Source: [Clostridium] symbiosum
GTDB taxonomy: Bacteria; Bacillota; Clostridia; Lachnospirales; Lachnospiraceae
DNA length: 64,000 nt
Reading direction: 5' to 3'
Assembly (NCBI GenBank): GCA_036419695.1
Contig: CP143946.1
Coordinates: forward strand, 5,258,634-5,322,633
Both the position numbers and the translations under genes were made by a program. The notes under the pieces were generated by a model that had not been told where the DNA came from, did no database searches, and saw only the letters and a program-made list of their open reading frames with translations. Shown one piece after another: positions 1 through 9,584 of this stretch (positions within the stretch are counted from its first letter, which is position 1; every line of letters begins with the position of its first letter).

Positions 1-84
1 AACTAACAACAGAATGCCCAGCAGTGCCATATAGACAAACAGAGCATCCAGTGACGAACCGGATATTTCAGTTAATGGGATCAT
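1..84 (-). CDS. N-terminus of an unidentified membrane protein (partial)
   Basis: Only the first 28 codons are inside the window. The start is an ATG whose complement lies at 82-84, preceded by a strong GGAGG ribosome site (complement of 94-104). The visible peptide begins MIPLTEISGSSLDALF and runs into a hydrophobic stretch (VYMALLGILLLV), which looks like a first membrane helix. It is divergent from the RpiR-type regulator at 368, so a regulated transporter, for example a GntP-type permease, is a reasonable guess, but too little is present to name it. Confidence 0.5.
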   Translation of the reverse strand, partial: MIPLTEISGSSLDALFVYMALLGILLLV

Positions 85-163
85 TATTATTTATTCCTCC
101 CTCCTGTTTTTATTGGCTGCAGCAACTTCATCATACTCTTTATGAAAATAAAAATCAATAATT

Positions 164-179
164 TGAAATTAAAATTTCA
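164..179. promoter_or_regulatory. Candidate operator for the adjacent RpiR-type regulator
   Basis: TGAAATTAAAATTTCA has perfect 7-bp arms (TGAAATT and AATTTCA) around two bases. RpiR-family proteins such as HexR and MurR bind palindromes of this TGWAATW...WATTWCA shape. The site lies in the divergent region between the membrane protein and the regulator. This is inference from motif shape and position. Confidence 0.4.
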
Positions 180-367
180 TATTTGGTTGTTCTGTCATAT
201 TCCCCCCTATAATTTTGTGAGAATTCACTAAAGCAGATTTGCTGCTGCCCTGTAAAGACCTGTTTTAATGTTGATTTTCACAATAGAGTTTGTTATATTG
301 AATCTATTGCCAGTGGTTCAGAGGGTAATATTCCGCGACCGCTCTTACATACGAGGAGGAAACACCT

Positions 368-1195
368 TTGGAGAAAAATATTATCCAGTTAATCGAACAG
401 AACTATTCCACATTTTCAAGAACAAACAAAATACTTTCAGACTTTGTAAAAGCAAATATCCGGACGATTCCCTTTATGTCCATCAACGAGATTGCCCGCC
501 AATCCGGGGTCAGCGGCCCAAGTATAACGCGTTTTGTCCGCATGCTCTCTTTTGCCAATTTTTCGGAATTTATTGCCTGCGCCCGGAAGGATGTACAGCA
601 GGATTTAGCTCCCTGGGAACGGATTAAGCGCGCAGTGGAAGCTCCGGTTGAAAGCTCCTTAAAATCCATGATAGATGGCAATATATCTTCCCTGAAACAG
701 ATGTATAACGAAACCTTCGAAGCGCATTTTCACTCCGCAGTCGAGGCCATTTCAAAAGCCCGCCGCGTCTACATTATCGGAGCCCGCTCCTCGTTTTCCG
801 TAGCGGTATACCTGGGATCAATTCTAAATAATCTGCAGGACAACATTGTTTTGCTGCCACAGGGGGATTTCAGCGCATTTGCGGATGCCACCTCCGACGA
901 CTGCCTGATAGCAATCGGATTTGCGCGCTATACAAGGATTACCTGCGAAACAGCTAATTATTTTTATGATAAGGGATGCATTGTAATTGCCATCACTGAC
1001 AGTTACACTTCCCCAATCGCCCTGTCCTCCGAATACGTTCTCTCGGTCTCCAGTTCAAGCAGCTACCCGGTCGCAGAGGCCATGTCCATCGCCATGTACC
1101 TGACTACCTCCGTCGCAAAAAGCAACCCGGACCGGGCACTGGAACGGATGGAGAATATGGAAAAGCTCGGGGATTCTTTCCATACATATATTTGA
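368..1195 (+). CDS. RpiR/MurR family transcriptional regulator
   Basis: A 275-residue protein with the two-domain plan of RpiR-family sugar-phosphate sensors. An N-terminal helix-turn-helix sits around residues 36-60 (INEIARQSGVSGPSITRFV). A SIS phosphosugar-binding domain runs from about residue 115 to 250, with the phosphate-loop-like GARSS at 138-142. The start is TTG at 368, chosen because GAGGAGG lies 8 bases upstream and no nearer ATG fits. It is divergent from the partial membrane-protein gene, with a palindrome in between that suits this family. It probably controls that neighbour; control of the TRAP genes downstream is possible but they have their own promoter. The effector is unknown. 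Confidence 0.85.
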   Translation: MEKNIIQLIEQNYSTFSRTNKILSDFVKANIRTIPFMSINEIARQSGVSGPSITRFVRMLSFANFSEFIACARKDVQQDLAPWERIKRAVEAPVESSLKSMIDGNISSLKQMYNETFEAHFHSAVEAISKARRVYIIGARSSFSVAVYLGSILNNLQDNIVLLPQGDFSAFADATSDDCLIAIGFARYTRITCETANYFYDKGCIVIAITDSYTSPIALSSEYVLSVSSSSSYPVAEAMSIAMYLTTSVAKSNPDRALERMENMEKLGDSFHTYI

Positions 1196-1298
1196 GATGC
1201 GAGGCCGCTTTGTTAATACGGCATAACACGTATTTCCTGTTTCTGCCACACCACAGCCGTAATTCTGAAATTTTCTGGTTTCCTGGCATATGAAAAAA

Positions 1299-1454
1299 CA
1301 TAGTGACCACCCCTCTCCCCTTCCTCCTCGAAGGAACAGAACCAATCAGCCACCGCAAGCCTGGCCGGAATGGTATGCGATAACCTCGGCGTCTTCAGTC
1401 CCGGTTCCTAACCATTCCTTCCCAGGCCGTCCCGGCGGCCTCCTCATTCCTCAG
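1299..1454 (+). repeat. Dispersed palindromic repeat, copy A (shortened)
   Basis: A GC-rich intergenic element related to copies B-E (20057, 20499, 60686, 61099). It starts with the shared head CATAGTGACCACCCC (CATAGTGGCCGCGAC in other copies). It carries the core GTCTTCAGTCCCGG at 1391-1404 and ends with CCGTCCCGGCGG...CTCATTCCTCAG, matching the tail of copy C. The apical part and the second GTCTTCAG arm are absent, so it is an internal-deletion form of about 156 bp. It lies between the RpiR gene and the TRAP promoter. No coding function is apparent. Confidence 0.8.
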
Positions 1455-1473
1455 CCAATTCCCCGTTATTTCT

Positions 1474-1502
1474 TTGACTATTTCCCATTTGTCTGATATA
1501 AT
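1474..1502 (+). promoter_or_regulatory. Sigma-A promoter of the TRAP-TAXI genes
   Basis: TTGACT at 1474-1479 and TATAAT at 1497-1502 are separated by exactly 17 bases, a near-consensus housekeeping promoter. It lies 75 bases before the permease start and directly after the tail of repeat copy A. A small inverted repeat (CCCGG at 1537-1541 and CCGGG at 1545-1549) follows in the leader. Confidence 0.75.
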
Positions 1503-1579
1503 AGTGTCGGTTTAGCGATTTAACGCGGCAAGTCACCCGGCATACCGGGTTGAAAGAAATACAGGAGGATGAAAGAGTG

Positions 1580-3559
1580 ATGGAAAAGAAAGGGAAGTCA
1601 GAGGTTTCTGAGACGGTAGAAGAAAGAGCCCAGAAACTTTTGGAGGAGAAGGAGGCGGAAGCGAGAACCCGCTCCTATGACGGAATATTCGGCGGCCTTC
1701 TGGTGGTTCTGCTGACGGGCTGGGCAGTCTTTCAGCTCTATGTCAACACGATCGGCGTAATGAATGCCATGAATCTCAGGATGTGGCACTGCATGTTCCT
1801 GCTTGTATTTACATTTTTACTGTACCCAACTTATAAAAAAGAGAAAAAGAAGCGTGTGCTGCCCCCCATCTGGGATTTTGTCCTGATCGGGCTGACGGCC
1901 TTTGCATTTGGTTACATGCTGCTTCATTACACAAAGATCGCACAGAGCGGCGGGTATCTCTCAAAACAGGATATCTGGATCGCCGCCATCGGGCTTTTGA
2001 TGGTATTTGAAGCCGCCAGAAGGGCCTGCCCCAGCCTGGCGGTACTGGGACTTATCTTCCTGGCCTATAACTTTTTCGGGGCCTATATTCCCGGAGAATT
2101 GGGCCATACGGGATTCTCTTTGAAGCGTGTTCTCAGCCACATGGTCTGGGGCAGCCAGGGAATCTTCGGCGTCGGCATCGGCGTCAGCGCTACCTATATT
2201 TTCCTTTTTGTACTGTTCGGGGCATTTTTGAAATACAGCGGATTCAGCCAGTTTATCAACGACCTGGCGTTGACGCTGGTGGGAAGAAGTCCGGGCGGAC
2301 CTGCCAAGGTAGCGGTTCTGGCCAGCGCCCTGTTGGGCATGATCAACGGAAGCGCCATTGCCAACGTGGCAACCACCGGAACGATCACGATCCCTCTGAT
2401 GAAAAAGACCGGTTACAAGAAAGAGTTTGCCGCCGCAGTCGAGGCCGTGGCATCCACCGGTGGACAGTTCGCCCCGCCGATTATGGGCGCGGTCGGATTC
2501 GTCATGGCGGAATTTTTAAGCATCAGCTACAGCAAGGTTATGATTGCGGCGTGCATACCCGCATTCCTTTACTATTTATCCCTGCTCTTCTCCGTACATT
2601 TTGAGGCCAGAAAGCTGGGGCTCAAGGGCCTGGCCCCGGAAAATATTCCGAACGCCATGGAGGTAATTAAAAAGCAGGGCCACCTGGTTATCCCGCTGGT
2701 TGTTTTAATTGGTATGATCGTCGCGGGTTATACACCACTCTATGCTGCTGTATTTGCCACCTTTTCCACAGTACTGGCCTCCTGGCTCAGAAAAGATACC
2801 AGAATGAGTTTCCGTGATATCATAGATGCCACAGTGGAAGGCTCGAAAGGCGCAGTCAGCGTGGGCGTTTCCTGCGTTGTGATCGGTGTGATTATCGGAA
2901 CCGTTTCCCTGACCGGGCTGGGTCTGACGATCGGCTATCTGATTCTGCGTGTAGTAGGCGAAAACCAGCTCTATCTGGGCGGTTTTATGGTTATGATTAT
3001 GAGCATTATCCTTGGAATGGGTGTTCCCGGAGTAGCGGCATACGTTATCGTGGTGGCCGTGGCAATTCCGGTTCTAATCGAGATTGGTGCAAATCCGGTT
3101 GCCGCCCACATGTTCTGTCTGATTTACGCCTGCCTGTCCAATATTACACCCCCGGTAGCCATGAGCTCCTATGTGGCGGCAGGTATTGCCGACTCCAATC
3201 AGACAAAGACCTCGCTGATTGCGGTGAAGCTGGGACTGACCGGATTTATCCTTCCGTTCTTCTTCCTGGGAAACCCGATCCTGCTGATCGGTGTGACGGA
3301 CGCCTCATTGACAGCCACTGCCGTGGCGGCCGCTACGGCAACCATCGGCGTTATTGCCCTGGCCGCAGCGCTCCAGGGAATGCTCCTGAGGATCTGCAGC
3401 CTGCCGGAACGTGCCATTCTTCTCGTTGTTGCATTCTGCGGCATCGATGTCGGAATGATTACCGATGTGGTGGGAGTCGTTCTTTTTGCAGCCGTGCTCC
3501 TGTTCCAGTATACGGCCGTGAAAAAACATAAAATGGATCCGGATGCAACAGCCTGCTGA
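1580..3559 (+). CDS. TRAP transporter fused permease (small plus large membrane subunits)
   Basis: The integral membrane component of a TRAP uptake system of the fused 4TM/12TM kind used with TAXI receptors. About 659 residues, with a charged N-terminal tail, a small-subunit-like four-helix part (about residues 45-160) and a large DctM-like part. The latter has typical glycine-rich motifs such as LLGMINGSAIANVATTGT and TGGQFAPPIMGA, and a late MGVPGVAAYVI segment. AGGAGG at 1563-1568 points to a start at GTG 1577 or ATG 1580; a TTG at 1550 is upstream of the ribosome site and unlikely. The TAXI receptor gene follows after 145 bases. Such systems import organic acids or amino acids using an ion gradient; the substrate cannot be told. 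Confidence 0.9.
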   Translation: MEKKGKSEVSETVEERAQKLLEEKEAEARTRSYDGIFGGLLVVLLTGWAVFQLYVNTIGVMNAMNLRMWHCMFLLVFTFLLYPTYKKEKKKRVLPPIWDFVLIGLTAFAFGYMLLHYTKIAQSGGYLSKQDIWIAAIGLLMVFEAARRACPSLAVLGLIFLAYNFFGAYIPGELGHTGFSLKRVLSHMVWGSQGIFGVGIGVSATYIFLFVLFGAFLKYSGFSQFINDLALTLVGRSPGGPAKVAVLASALLGMINGSAIANVATTGTITIPLMKKTGYKKEFAAAVEAVASTGGQFAPPIMGAVGFVMAEFLSISYSKVMIAACIPAFLYYLSLLFSVHFEARKLGLKGLAPENIPNAMEVIKKQGHLVIPLVVLIGMIVAGYTPLYAAVFATFSTVLASWLRKDTRMSFRDIIDATVEGSKGAVSVGVSCVVIGVIIGTVSLTGLGLTIGYLILRVVGENQLYLGGFMVMIMSIILGMGVPGVAAYVIVVAVAIPVLIEIGANPVAAHMFCLIYACLSNITPPVAMSSYVAAGIADSNQTKTSLIAVKLGLTGFILPFFFLGNPILLIGVTDASLTATAVAAATATIGVIALAAALQGMLLRICSLPERAILLVVAFCGIDVGMITDVVGVVLFAAVLLFQYTAVKKHKMDPDATAC

Positions 3560-3704
3560 CCTTCGCCTGGTTTGTGTTCAGCCTGTTCCAGTATTCAGCC
3601 TCATTTTGTGCGGTGCCTGGTTTTTCACCGCATCCAATTCAGATATTAATAAACCAATTAATATATTATGCAAGGAAAAATGTTAAAAAGAGAGGGAAAA
3701 CGAG

Positions 3705-4772
3705 ATGAAAAAATCAATGAAAAAAGTATTAGCCATGGGTTTATGCTTTGCCATGGGCGCAGCCATGCTTACCGGCTGCGGTTCTTCCAGCAGCAGTAAA
3801 GAGGAACCTGCAAAGACGGAGGAGGCAAAATCCGGCGAGAGCGCAGCGGCAGGCAACGAAAAAGCCACTGGCGACAAAAAAGATACCGTAACGATCAATT
3901 TTCCGACAGCTGCTACCACAGGCGCCCTGTACCCGCTTGGTGCTGCAATTACAAATCTCTGGAGTACACAGCTTGATTATGTGAAAGCAAGCTCCCAGGC
4001 ATCCGGCGGCGGTGTTGAGAACCTGAATCTGCTGGCGGACGGAGAGGCTCAGGTGAGTATCGCCATCAGCAGCAACTGCTACGAATCCTATACAGGAACC
4101 GGAACATTTGACGGCCGCAAGAACGAAAACTTCCGCGTGATCGCAGGTCTTTACTACAATCCAAACCAGGTCGTAGTGACCGAAGCCTCCGGCATCAACA
4201 GCCTGACCGATGTAAAAGGCAAACATTTTGCCAGCGGCGCTGTGGGAAGCTCTACAGAGGGAGAATCCAGAAACCATTTCACAGCAGCCGGACTCACCTA
4301 CCCGGATGACATCAAAATCGAGAATATCGGCTTCACCGAAGCAGTAGACATGATGAGAAATAAACAGCTTGACGGCGCCTGGATCATGGCGGCTCTCGGC
4401 AACTCAGCCGTAACAGAGGCTACCTCCACCGCCGATGCAAAAGTGTTAAATATCAACGATGATGTGATTGCGGCTCTTCAGGATCAGTACCCCTGGTATG
4501 CCAAATTTACTATTCCGGCAGGCACCTACTCCGGCCAGGATTCCGATATCCAGACAACAGCCATCAAGATGGTTATGTTTACAACGGCCGATCTGGACGA
4601 AGATACGGTTTACGATCTGACAAAAACTTTCTGGGAGAACGTAGACAAGCTGGCTGAAAGCAACAGCTCCATGACCGGCTTAAAGGCAGAGGATGCCATC
4701 ACGGATATTGCAGACCTGCCGCTCCATGACGGCGCTGCAAAATATTATAAAGAGATTGGCGTGCTGAAATAG
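3705..4772 (+). CDS. TAXI-family TRAP solute receptor, lipoprotein
   Basis: A 355-residue extracellular substrate-binding protein for the preceding permease. It begins with a lipoprotein signal (MKKSMKKVLAMG...) ending in a lipobox, AMLTGC, with acylated Cys25. A Ser/Glu/Lys-rich linker (residues 26-60) follows, then a TAXI receptor domain starting at about residue 63 (VTINFPTAATTGALYPLG). Typical segments are the GGGVENLNLLADGEAQVSI region and FASGAVGSSTEG. GAGAGGG ribosome site 7 bases upstream. It shares the bidirectional terminator at 4806 with the convergent sucrose gene. The ligand is unknown; TAXI receptors usually bind small carboxylates such as glutamate. Confidence 0.9.
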   Translation: MKKSMKKVLAMGLCFAMGAAMLTGCGSSSSSKEEPAKTEEAKSGESAAAGNEKATGDKKDTVTINFPTAATTGALYPLGAAITNLWSTQLDYVKASSQASGGGVENLNLLADGEAQVSIAISSNCYESYTGTGTFDGRKNENFRVIAGLYYNPNQVVVTEASGINSLTDVKGKHFASGAVGSSTEGESRNHFTAAGLTYPDDIKIENIGFTEAVDMMRNKQLDGAWIMAALGNSAVTEATSTADAKVLNINDDVIAALQDQYPWYAKFTIPAGTYSGQDSDIQTTAIKMVMFTTADLDEDTVYDLTKTFWENVDKLAESNSSMTGLKAEDAITDIADLPLHDGAAKYYKEIGVLK

Positions 4773-4805
4773 AATTACTAAAAAATCAAAATCCTTTTTC
4801 AAAAA

Positions 4806-4856
4806 GGAGGGTATCTCTCAGGCCATATACCGGCCGGGGAGATACCCTCCTTTCTT
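4806..4856. terminator. Bidirectional rho-independent terminator
   Basis: GGAGGGTATCTC (4806-4817) pairs perfectly with GAGATACCCTCC (4839-4850). It is followed by TTTCTT on the plus strand and preceded by AAAAA, so it can serve both the TAXI gene and the convergent sucrose operon. Confidence 0.85.
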
Positions 4857-4934
4857 CATACCATCTTTTAATTTAAATCCTATAATTCCAATGTTTCAAT
4901 TTCCATCCCTTACCCTCAAACCTATTAATATGGA

Positions 4935-7400
4935 TCATTTACCCGATAATTTAATCCGTCCCATCCACTCATCAAACTCCTGCTTCGACGCCATCGCCGT
5001 AAGTCCGCCCTCTGCTGTCGTTGTACGGGCCGCATAGGCATTTGCAAAGTCCAGGAAGTCTTCCATTTGTCCGGCGGGAATTTCCGTTATATCGGTAATG
5101 CCGTAAGACAGAAGCCGTGAGAGGAATGCACCGGTAAAGGAGTCACCGGCTCCTGTCGTATCTCTTGCCTCAACCCTGAGTCCGGGACGTGAAACAGACC
5201 ATTCCTTCGTGTACGCGGCTGCTCCGTCGCTGCCGCGCGTATAGAGGACACACCTGGTTTTCCCCTGGAGAAGTTTCGGCAGCGCTTCCCTGATTTCCGT
5301 TTTGCCCGTAATAAATTCCAGTTCTTCCTCCGAAATCTTGACTATATCCGCCTGAGGCAGAAATTCCAGTACGGTTTCTTTCATTTTCACATCATCATTC
5401 CAAAGCGACGGGCGCAGGTTTGGATCAAATGAAATCATAATCCCCTTTTCAGCCGCCATACGGATCAATTTCCGGTGAGCCTCCTTCATTGGGGACTCCA
5501 CCAGATCCACACTGCCAAAATGCAGGATCCCACAGCCATCCAGGACCTCCGGCGTCACATCCTCCGGAGAGTAAAATAAATCCGCGCTGTTTTTTCGGTA
5601 AAACTGGAAATCACGGTTCCCGTCTTCCGCCAGGGAGACGAATGCCAGAGGTGTCTCTTTGGTACTGTCTCTCTTTATAAAGCTTGTGTCTATCCCGGCT
5701 GCAGCAAAACTTTCAATCAGATAGTCTCCAAAAGCGTCATTTCCTGTCTTTGTCAGGAGTCTGGCCGGAAGTCCCAGACGGCTGACCGCCCCAGCCACAT
5801 TGGCCGGCGCCCCTCCGGCCGCCCGTTTGAAGGCCGCCACATCTTTCAACCGCTGTCCTCTGCACTCGGGAATAAAATCGATCAGCGCTTCGCCTATGGC
5901 GCAGAGCCCTTTCCGCTTCTCCGCCTCCGGCCGTCCCGGCTCTCTGTCGATGATAAAAGAATTCAGACGGTACAACCTGACCTTTACACTGCATCCGCCA
6001 TCGATCCGGAAACCTCCCCTTTTCCCATATACTCTTGTCGTGAATACCTCTTCTCCGCCATTGACAAATATCTCCAGGGAAGTCGTGTCGGAATAAATCC
6101 GCAGATTACCAAGCGTCTTTATTCTCGCGCTTCTTTCCGTTCGGCCATATCCGCCCTCTTTCAGAGAAAGTGTCAGCAGCCCGTCCGTGCGGCTGTAGGT
6201 GAGTTTTGTTCCTTTTCTCAGCTCTATCACAATATCATCGCAGGAATGAAAGCAGATCTCCGCCTCAAACACCAGCTGATCTTCATCCGCTTCATTCAGC
6301 GCTTCCCTGCTCCCATAACAGTGTTCCTCACCGCGAAGCATGTTAAGTTCCTCAATCGGCGTCTGTATCAGCCTTCCATCTTTCATATGAAGCTCCCTCG
6401 GCAGAGTCAGGGCATGCTGCCACCCGTCTTCCACCGTCGGATTTCCATATTCGGCATCCGGGATTCCCATCCATCCAATCAGAATCCTGCGCCCTTTTTC
6501 GTCACAGAAGGTCTGGGGTGCGTAAAAATCAAAGCCCCGGTCCACCATCCGAATTTTTTCTTCCTCGATTTCACAGCTGTTACGCCCAAAATCGCAGCTG
6601 AGAGGCATCACTGTGCACTGATGCACATTCCGATAGTCAATCCCCCGGGGCCTGACTCCCTGTGGACAGCTGAGCATGCACAGCTGTCCGTCCAGTTCAA
6701 ACAAATCCGGGCATTCCCACATATATCCGAACGGCTCTTTTGTAGTGATACGGCAACTATATTTCCAGTTTTTCAGGTCGTCCGAGCGGTACAGGAGGAC
6801 CAGTCCGCGGTTCTCCCTGTCCCTGGCTCCGAGAACCATATAGTAAGCGCCATCTTTCTTAAATACCTTAGGATCTCTCACATGGCAGCTTACATCCTGC
6901 GGATAATCCAGGTTTGTAAAAATAAGCTCCTTCGCTCCCGCCGCATCACCGTCCCTGCTGGTGAAATGGAGCGTATTGCTTCCACGGCCGGCAGTGATAT
7001 AATCGTAATCCTCCCGGTCAAACAGTTTGATATTTCCTGTATAAAAGTAATGAATCACTCCATTCTCAACAAAAGCGGAACCCGAGTAAACGCCGTGGGC
7101 ATCATAGTCGTGATCGGGAAACAGAAAGGGTCCCCTGTCCTCATAATGGATAAAGTCTTTTGTAGTGTAATGTCCCCAGAGCTTTATCTCCCCTGTCGGT
7201 TCGAACGGCGTATACTGATAATAAATATGATAAGTACCATCTTTCTCACAGAGGCCGTTCGGGTCATTCAGCCAGCCCGTTTCCGGCATCAGATGGTATT
7301 TAAGCCGCCCCGGAGCATTTTTTACCTTTTCCCTGTAATTCCTGTTGTCTCTATACCACTGCTCGTAGTCTGACCTGAATACTTTCTGATATTTTTCCAT
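4935..7400 (-). CDS. Sucrose-6-phosphate hydrolase / fructokinase fusion
   Basis: An 821-residue two-enzyme protein. Residues 1 to about 480 form a GH32 glycosidase: WLNDPNG at 43-49 with nucleophile Asp46, RDP at 175-177 and ECP at 229-231 with the acid/base Glu229. It splits sucrose-6-phosphate into glucose-6-phosphate and fructose. Residues from about 495 to 815 form a PfkB-type kinase: an AAGGAPANVA substrate loop and the DTTGAGDSF anion hole at 747-755 with catalytic Asp753. It phosphorylates the released fructose. The start lies one base after the permease stop and its ribosome site is inside the permease end, so translation is coupled. ScrB and ScrK are usually separate proteins. No frameshift or stop is seen at the junction. 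Confidence 0.93.
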   Translation of the reverse strand: MEKYQKVFRSDYEQWYRDNRNYREKVKNAPGRLKYHLMPETGWLNDPNGLCEKDGTYHIYYQYTPFEPTGEIKLWGHYTTKDFIHYEDRGPFLFPDHDYDAHGVYSGSAFVENGVIHYFYTGNIKLFDREDYDYITAGRGSNTLHFTSRDGDAAGAKELIFTNLDYPQDVSCHVRDPKVFKKDGAYYMVLGARDRENRGLVLLYRSDDLKNWKYSCRITTKEPFGYMWECPDLFELDGQLCMLSCPQGVRPRGIDYRNVHQCTVMPLSCDFGRNSCEIEEEKIRMVDRGFDFYAPQTFCDEKGRRILIGWMGIPDAEYGNPTVEDGWQHALTLPRELHMKDGRLIQTPIEELNMLRGEEHCYGSREALNEADEDQLVFEAEICFHSCDDIVIELRKGTKLTYSRTDGLLTLSLKEGGYGRTERSARIKTLGNLRIYSDTTSLEIFVNGGEEVFTTRVYGKRGGFRIDGGCSVKVRLYRLNSFIIDREPGRPEAEKRKGLCAIGEALIDFIPECRGQRLKDVAAFKRAAGGAPANVAGAVSRLGLPARLLTKTGNDAFGDYLIESFAAAGIDTSFIKRDSTKETPLAFVSLAEDGNRDFQFYRKNSADLFYSPEDVTPEVLDGCGILHFGSVDLVESPMKEAHRKLIRMAAEKGIMISFDPNLRPSLWNDDVKMKETVLEFLPQADIVKISEEELEFITGKTEIREALPKLLQGKTRCVLYTRGSDGAAAYTKEWSVSRPGLRVEARDTTGAGDSFTGAFLSRLLSYGITDITEIPAGQMEDFLDFANAYAARTTTAEGGLTAMASKQEFDEWMGRIKLSGK

Positions 7401-7401
7401 T

Positions 7402-9411
7402 TTAAACCTCTGACTTTTTACTGATTACAGCAACCCGGTTTTCCGGCTCCGCCGCATCAAACTCCATGATTTCCAGTTCGATTCCGCCAGCTTCCGGCAG
7501 AATCATCATAGTCTGCGGATTGACGCCCTTTTCTCTCAGCAGGGCAAGGTCAAACGACAACAGGCGGTCGCCTCTTTTAACCTTTGCTCCCTGTTCGATA
7601 AAAGCCTCAAAACCTTCCCCATTCATCTGAACCGTATCAATTCCCACGTGAATCAGCACGTCGATTCCAGCATCGGAAGTAATGCCAACCGCATGCTTTG
7701 TTGGAAACAGCAGACTGATTGTTCCGTCGCACGGAGCATATACCGTTCCGTCGGCCGGATTAACCGCAACGCCGTCTCCCAGCGCTTTTGACGCAAACAT
7801 CGGATCGTCGGAACCAGTTACCGGGAGGACAGCTCCCTTTACAGGCGCATAAAGTTCCAGGACTTTTTCTGTTCTCTCTTCTTCCTGCCTGTCTGTCGAC
7901 GGTTCCCATTCGGCTGCTTCTTCCTTTGCATCTTCTCCACCCATGCTCTCTGCCACATCCGCCTCACTCACAGCTTTCTTCTGTCCGCCATTCTCCCCGG
8001 CGGCCTCTGCCTGCCCCAGGCCATACTTTTTCCAGAAAAACACGGTCAGTAGGAAGGAAACGCTCATGGATAAAATCAGCCCTATTGCAAAATTCAGATA
8101 GTGATCCGGTTTCATGGAAATGAATCCCGGAAGACCGGCGGCCCCAAGAGCCTGTGCCAGTGTCTTCGTCCAGGCCAGATAGGCGCTGCCCACTGCCGAT
8201 CCGGCTATTGCCGCGTAAAATGGATATTTCAGCTTAAGAGTCACACCGAACATGGCCGGTTCCGTAATTCCCAAAAGTGCGGATATACCGGACGCGGAAC
8301 AGATGGATTTCATTCTTTCGTTCTTTGTCAGCATCAGAACAGCCAGCACGGCGGCGCCCTGAGCCACATTGTTCATACTTGCCGTCGAGAAAATAAAACT
8401 TCCGCCCGTATGGACACTGTCTGCAATCAACTGTGTTTCAATCGCGATAAAACTGTGGTGCATTCCGGTCAATGTGATTGGCGCATAGGCAAGGCCGAAC
8501 AGAGCGCCGCCGACCGGTCCCAGTGTATTATAAAGCCATGTGATGCCTGCTGCCAGAAAGTTTCCTGCCTCGCGGAGCAGCGGCCCCACAAAGATAAAAG
8601 TTAAAAATGATGTAACAAGTATAGACAGCAGCGGCGTCGTCAGGTTATCCAGCCAGGACGGTGTAACTCTGTGCAGCCGTTTTTCCAGATTGGCAAGAAT
8701 CCATGATACCGCCAGTACTGGAAGCACGGTTCCCTGATAGCCGATAGCCGCAATGTCCAGACCGAATATGTTCCAGACCGGCGCAGTTCCCACTCCGATC
8801 TGATAGGCGTTCATCAAATCCGGATGAACCATGATCATCCCCATGGCCGCTCCCAGAAACGGATTGCCGCCGAATTTCTTCGTCGCACTGAATCCTATCA
8901 GAACGGGCAGAAAGGTAAACGGTGCGCTGGCAAATGTATTAATCGCCGTTGCCAGTCCCTGCCACTGCGGGTACATCTCAATCACCGACTGTCCGTGAAA
9001 CAGCCCGGAGGTCAGCAGGTTATTAAGTCCCATTAAAAGACCTCCGGCCACAATGGCAGGAATAATCGGAACAAAAATATCGCTGAGCATCTTTACAAAA
9101 CGCTGGAGCGGATTCCCCTTCTTCTCCGTCCTCTCTTCCGCCTCATCCCCGGTCTCATTCGCGGTTCCCAACTGTCTCTGGACTTCCTGGCACACCAGAT
9201 TAACGGTTCCCGAGCCGAAAATAATCTGGAACTGCGACTGAGTCAGAAAAACACCTTTGACACCCTCGACGCCGCCCAGGGCATCCTCATCCCTCAGTTC
9301 GTTATTCCTCAGCTGAAAACGCAGCCTGGTCGCACAATGCGCCACCGATTTGATATTCCCCTTTCCGCCTACATAACGGATTACTTCACTGGCAATCTTC
9401 TCATAATTCAT
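7402..9411 (-). CDS. scrA: Sucrose PTS permease, EIIBCA
   Basis: A 669-residue phosphotransferase permease. The EIIB domain (about residues 1-85) has the phospho-cysteine motif HCATRLRF (Cys26). The EIIC membrane domain spans about residues 105-470 (for example FVPIIPAIVAGGLLMGLNN). An acidic linker follows. The C-terminal EIIA (Crr-like) domain (about 525-665) has KHAVGI and IHVGIDTVQMNGEGF. It imports and phosphorylates sucrose, judged from the hydrolase/fructokinase that follows; trehalose permeases look similar. AAGGGG ribosome site 8 bases upstream. Transcribed from the promoter at 9462-9490 under ScrR control. Confidence 0.9.
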   Translation of the reverse strand: MNYEKIASEVIRYVGGKGNIKSVAHCATRLRFQLRNNELRDEDALGGVEGVKGVFLTQSQFQIIFGSGTVNLVCQEVQRQLGTANETGDEAEERTEKKGNPLQRFVKMLSDIFVPIIPAIVAGGLLMGLNNLLTSGLFHGQSVIEMYPQWQGLATAINTFASAPFTFLPVLIGFSATKKFGGNPFLGAAMGMIMVHPDLMNAYQIGVGTAPVWNIFGLDIAAIGYQGTVLPVLAVSWILANLEKRLHRVTPSWLDNLTTPLLSILVTSFLTFIFVGPLLREAGNFLAAGITWLYNTLGPVGGALFGLAYAPITLTGMHHSFIAIETQLIADSVHTGGSFIFSTASMNNVAQGAAVLAVLMLTKNERMKSICSASGISALLGITEPAMFGVTLKLKYPFYAAIAGSAVGSAYLAWTKTLAQALGAAGLPGFISMKPDHYLNFAIGLILSMSVSFLLTVFFWKKYGLGQAEAAGENGGQKKAVSEADVAESMGGEDAKEEAAEWEPSTDRQEEERTEKVLELYAPVKGAVLPVTGSDDPMFASKALGDGVAVNPADGTVYAPCDGTISLLFPTKHAVGITSDAGIDVLIHVGIDTVQMNGEGFEAFIEQGAKVKRGDRLLSFDLALLREKGVNPQTMMILPEAGGIELEIMEFDAAEPENRVAVISKKSEV

Positions 9412-9440
9412 AGCTATAACCCCTTCTCTGCATCTATTTG

Positions 9441-9513
9441 TGGTATCGGTTCCATATATAAATATTAAATCATTCCTTCCCGAAAGTCAATATGGTTTGT
9501 GGAACCGATTCCA
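9441..9513 (-). promoter_or_regulatory. Sucrose operon promoter flanked by two LacI-type operators
   Basis: On the minus strand, TTGACT (9490-9485) and TAATAT (9467-9462) are 17 bases apart. One operator, TGGAATCGGTTCCA as read on the minus strand (9513-9500), lies just upstream of the -35. A second, TGGAACCGATACCA (9454-9441), lies just downstream of the -10. The two sites share the central CG and arms of LacI/GalR operators. Binding at both would block the polymerase. A third, perfect GGAACCGGTTCC palindrome lies at 9825-9836 inside the end of scrR. Confidence 0.75.
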
Positions 9514-9584
9514 TGTTTGGATGTAGAATTTTCCCTCTTATTTTTGTGCAGTTTACACAATTCTAATCGTGAAAGCAGCCAATC

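Noticed and set aside
6246..7373. Long plus-strand open frame of 375 codons
   Set aside because: It lies wholly antisense to the hydrolase/fructokinase gene, has no ribosome site and no recognisable motif.
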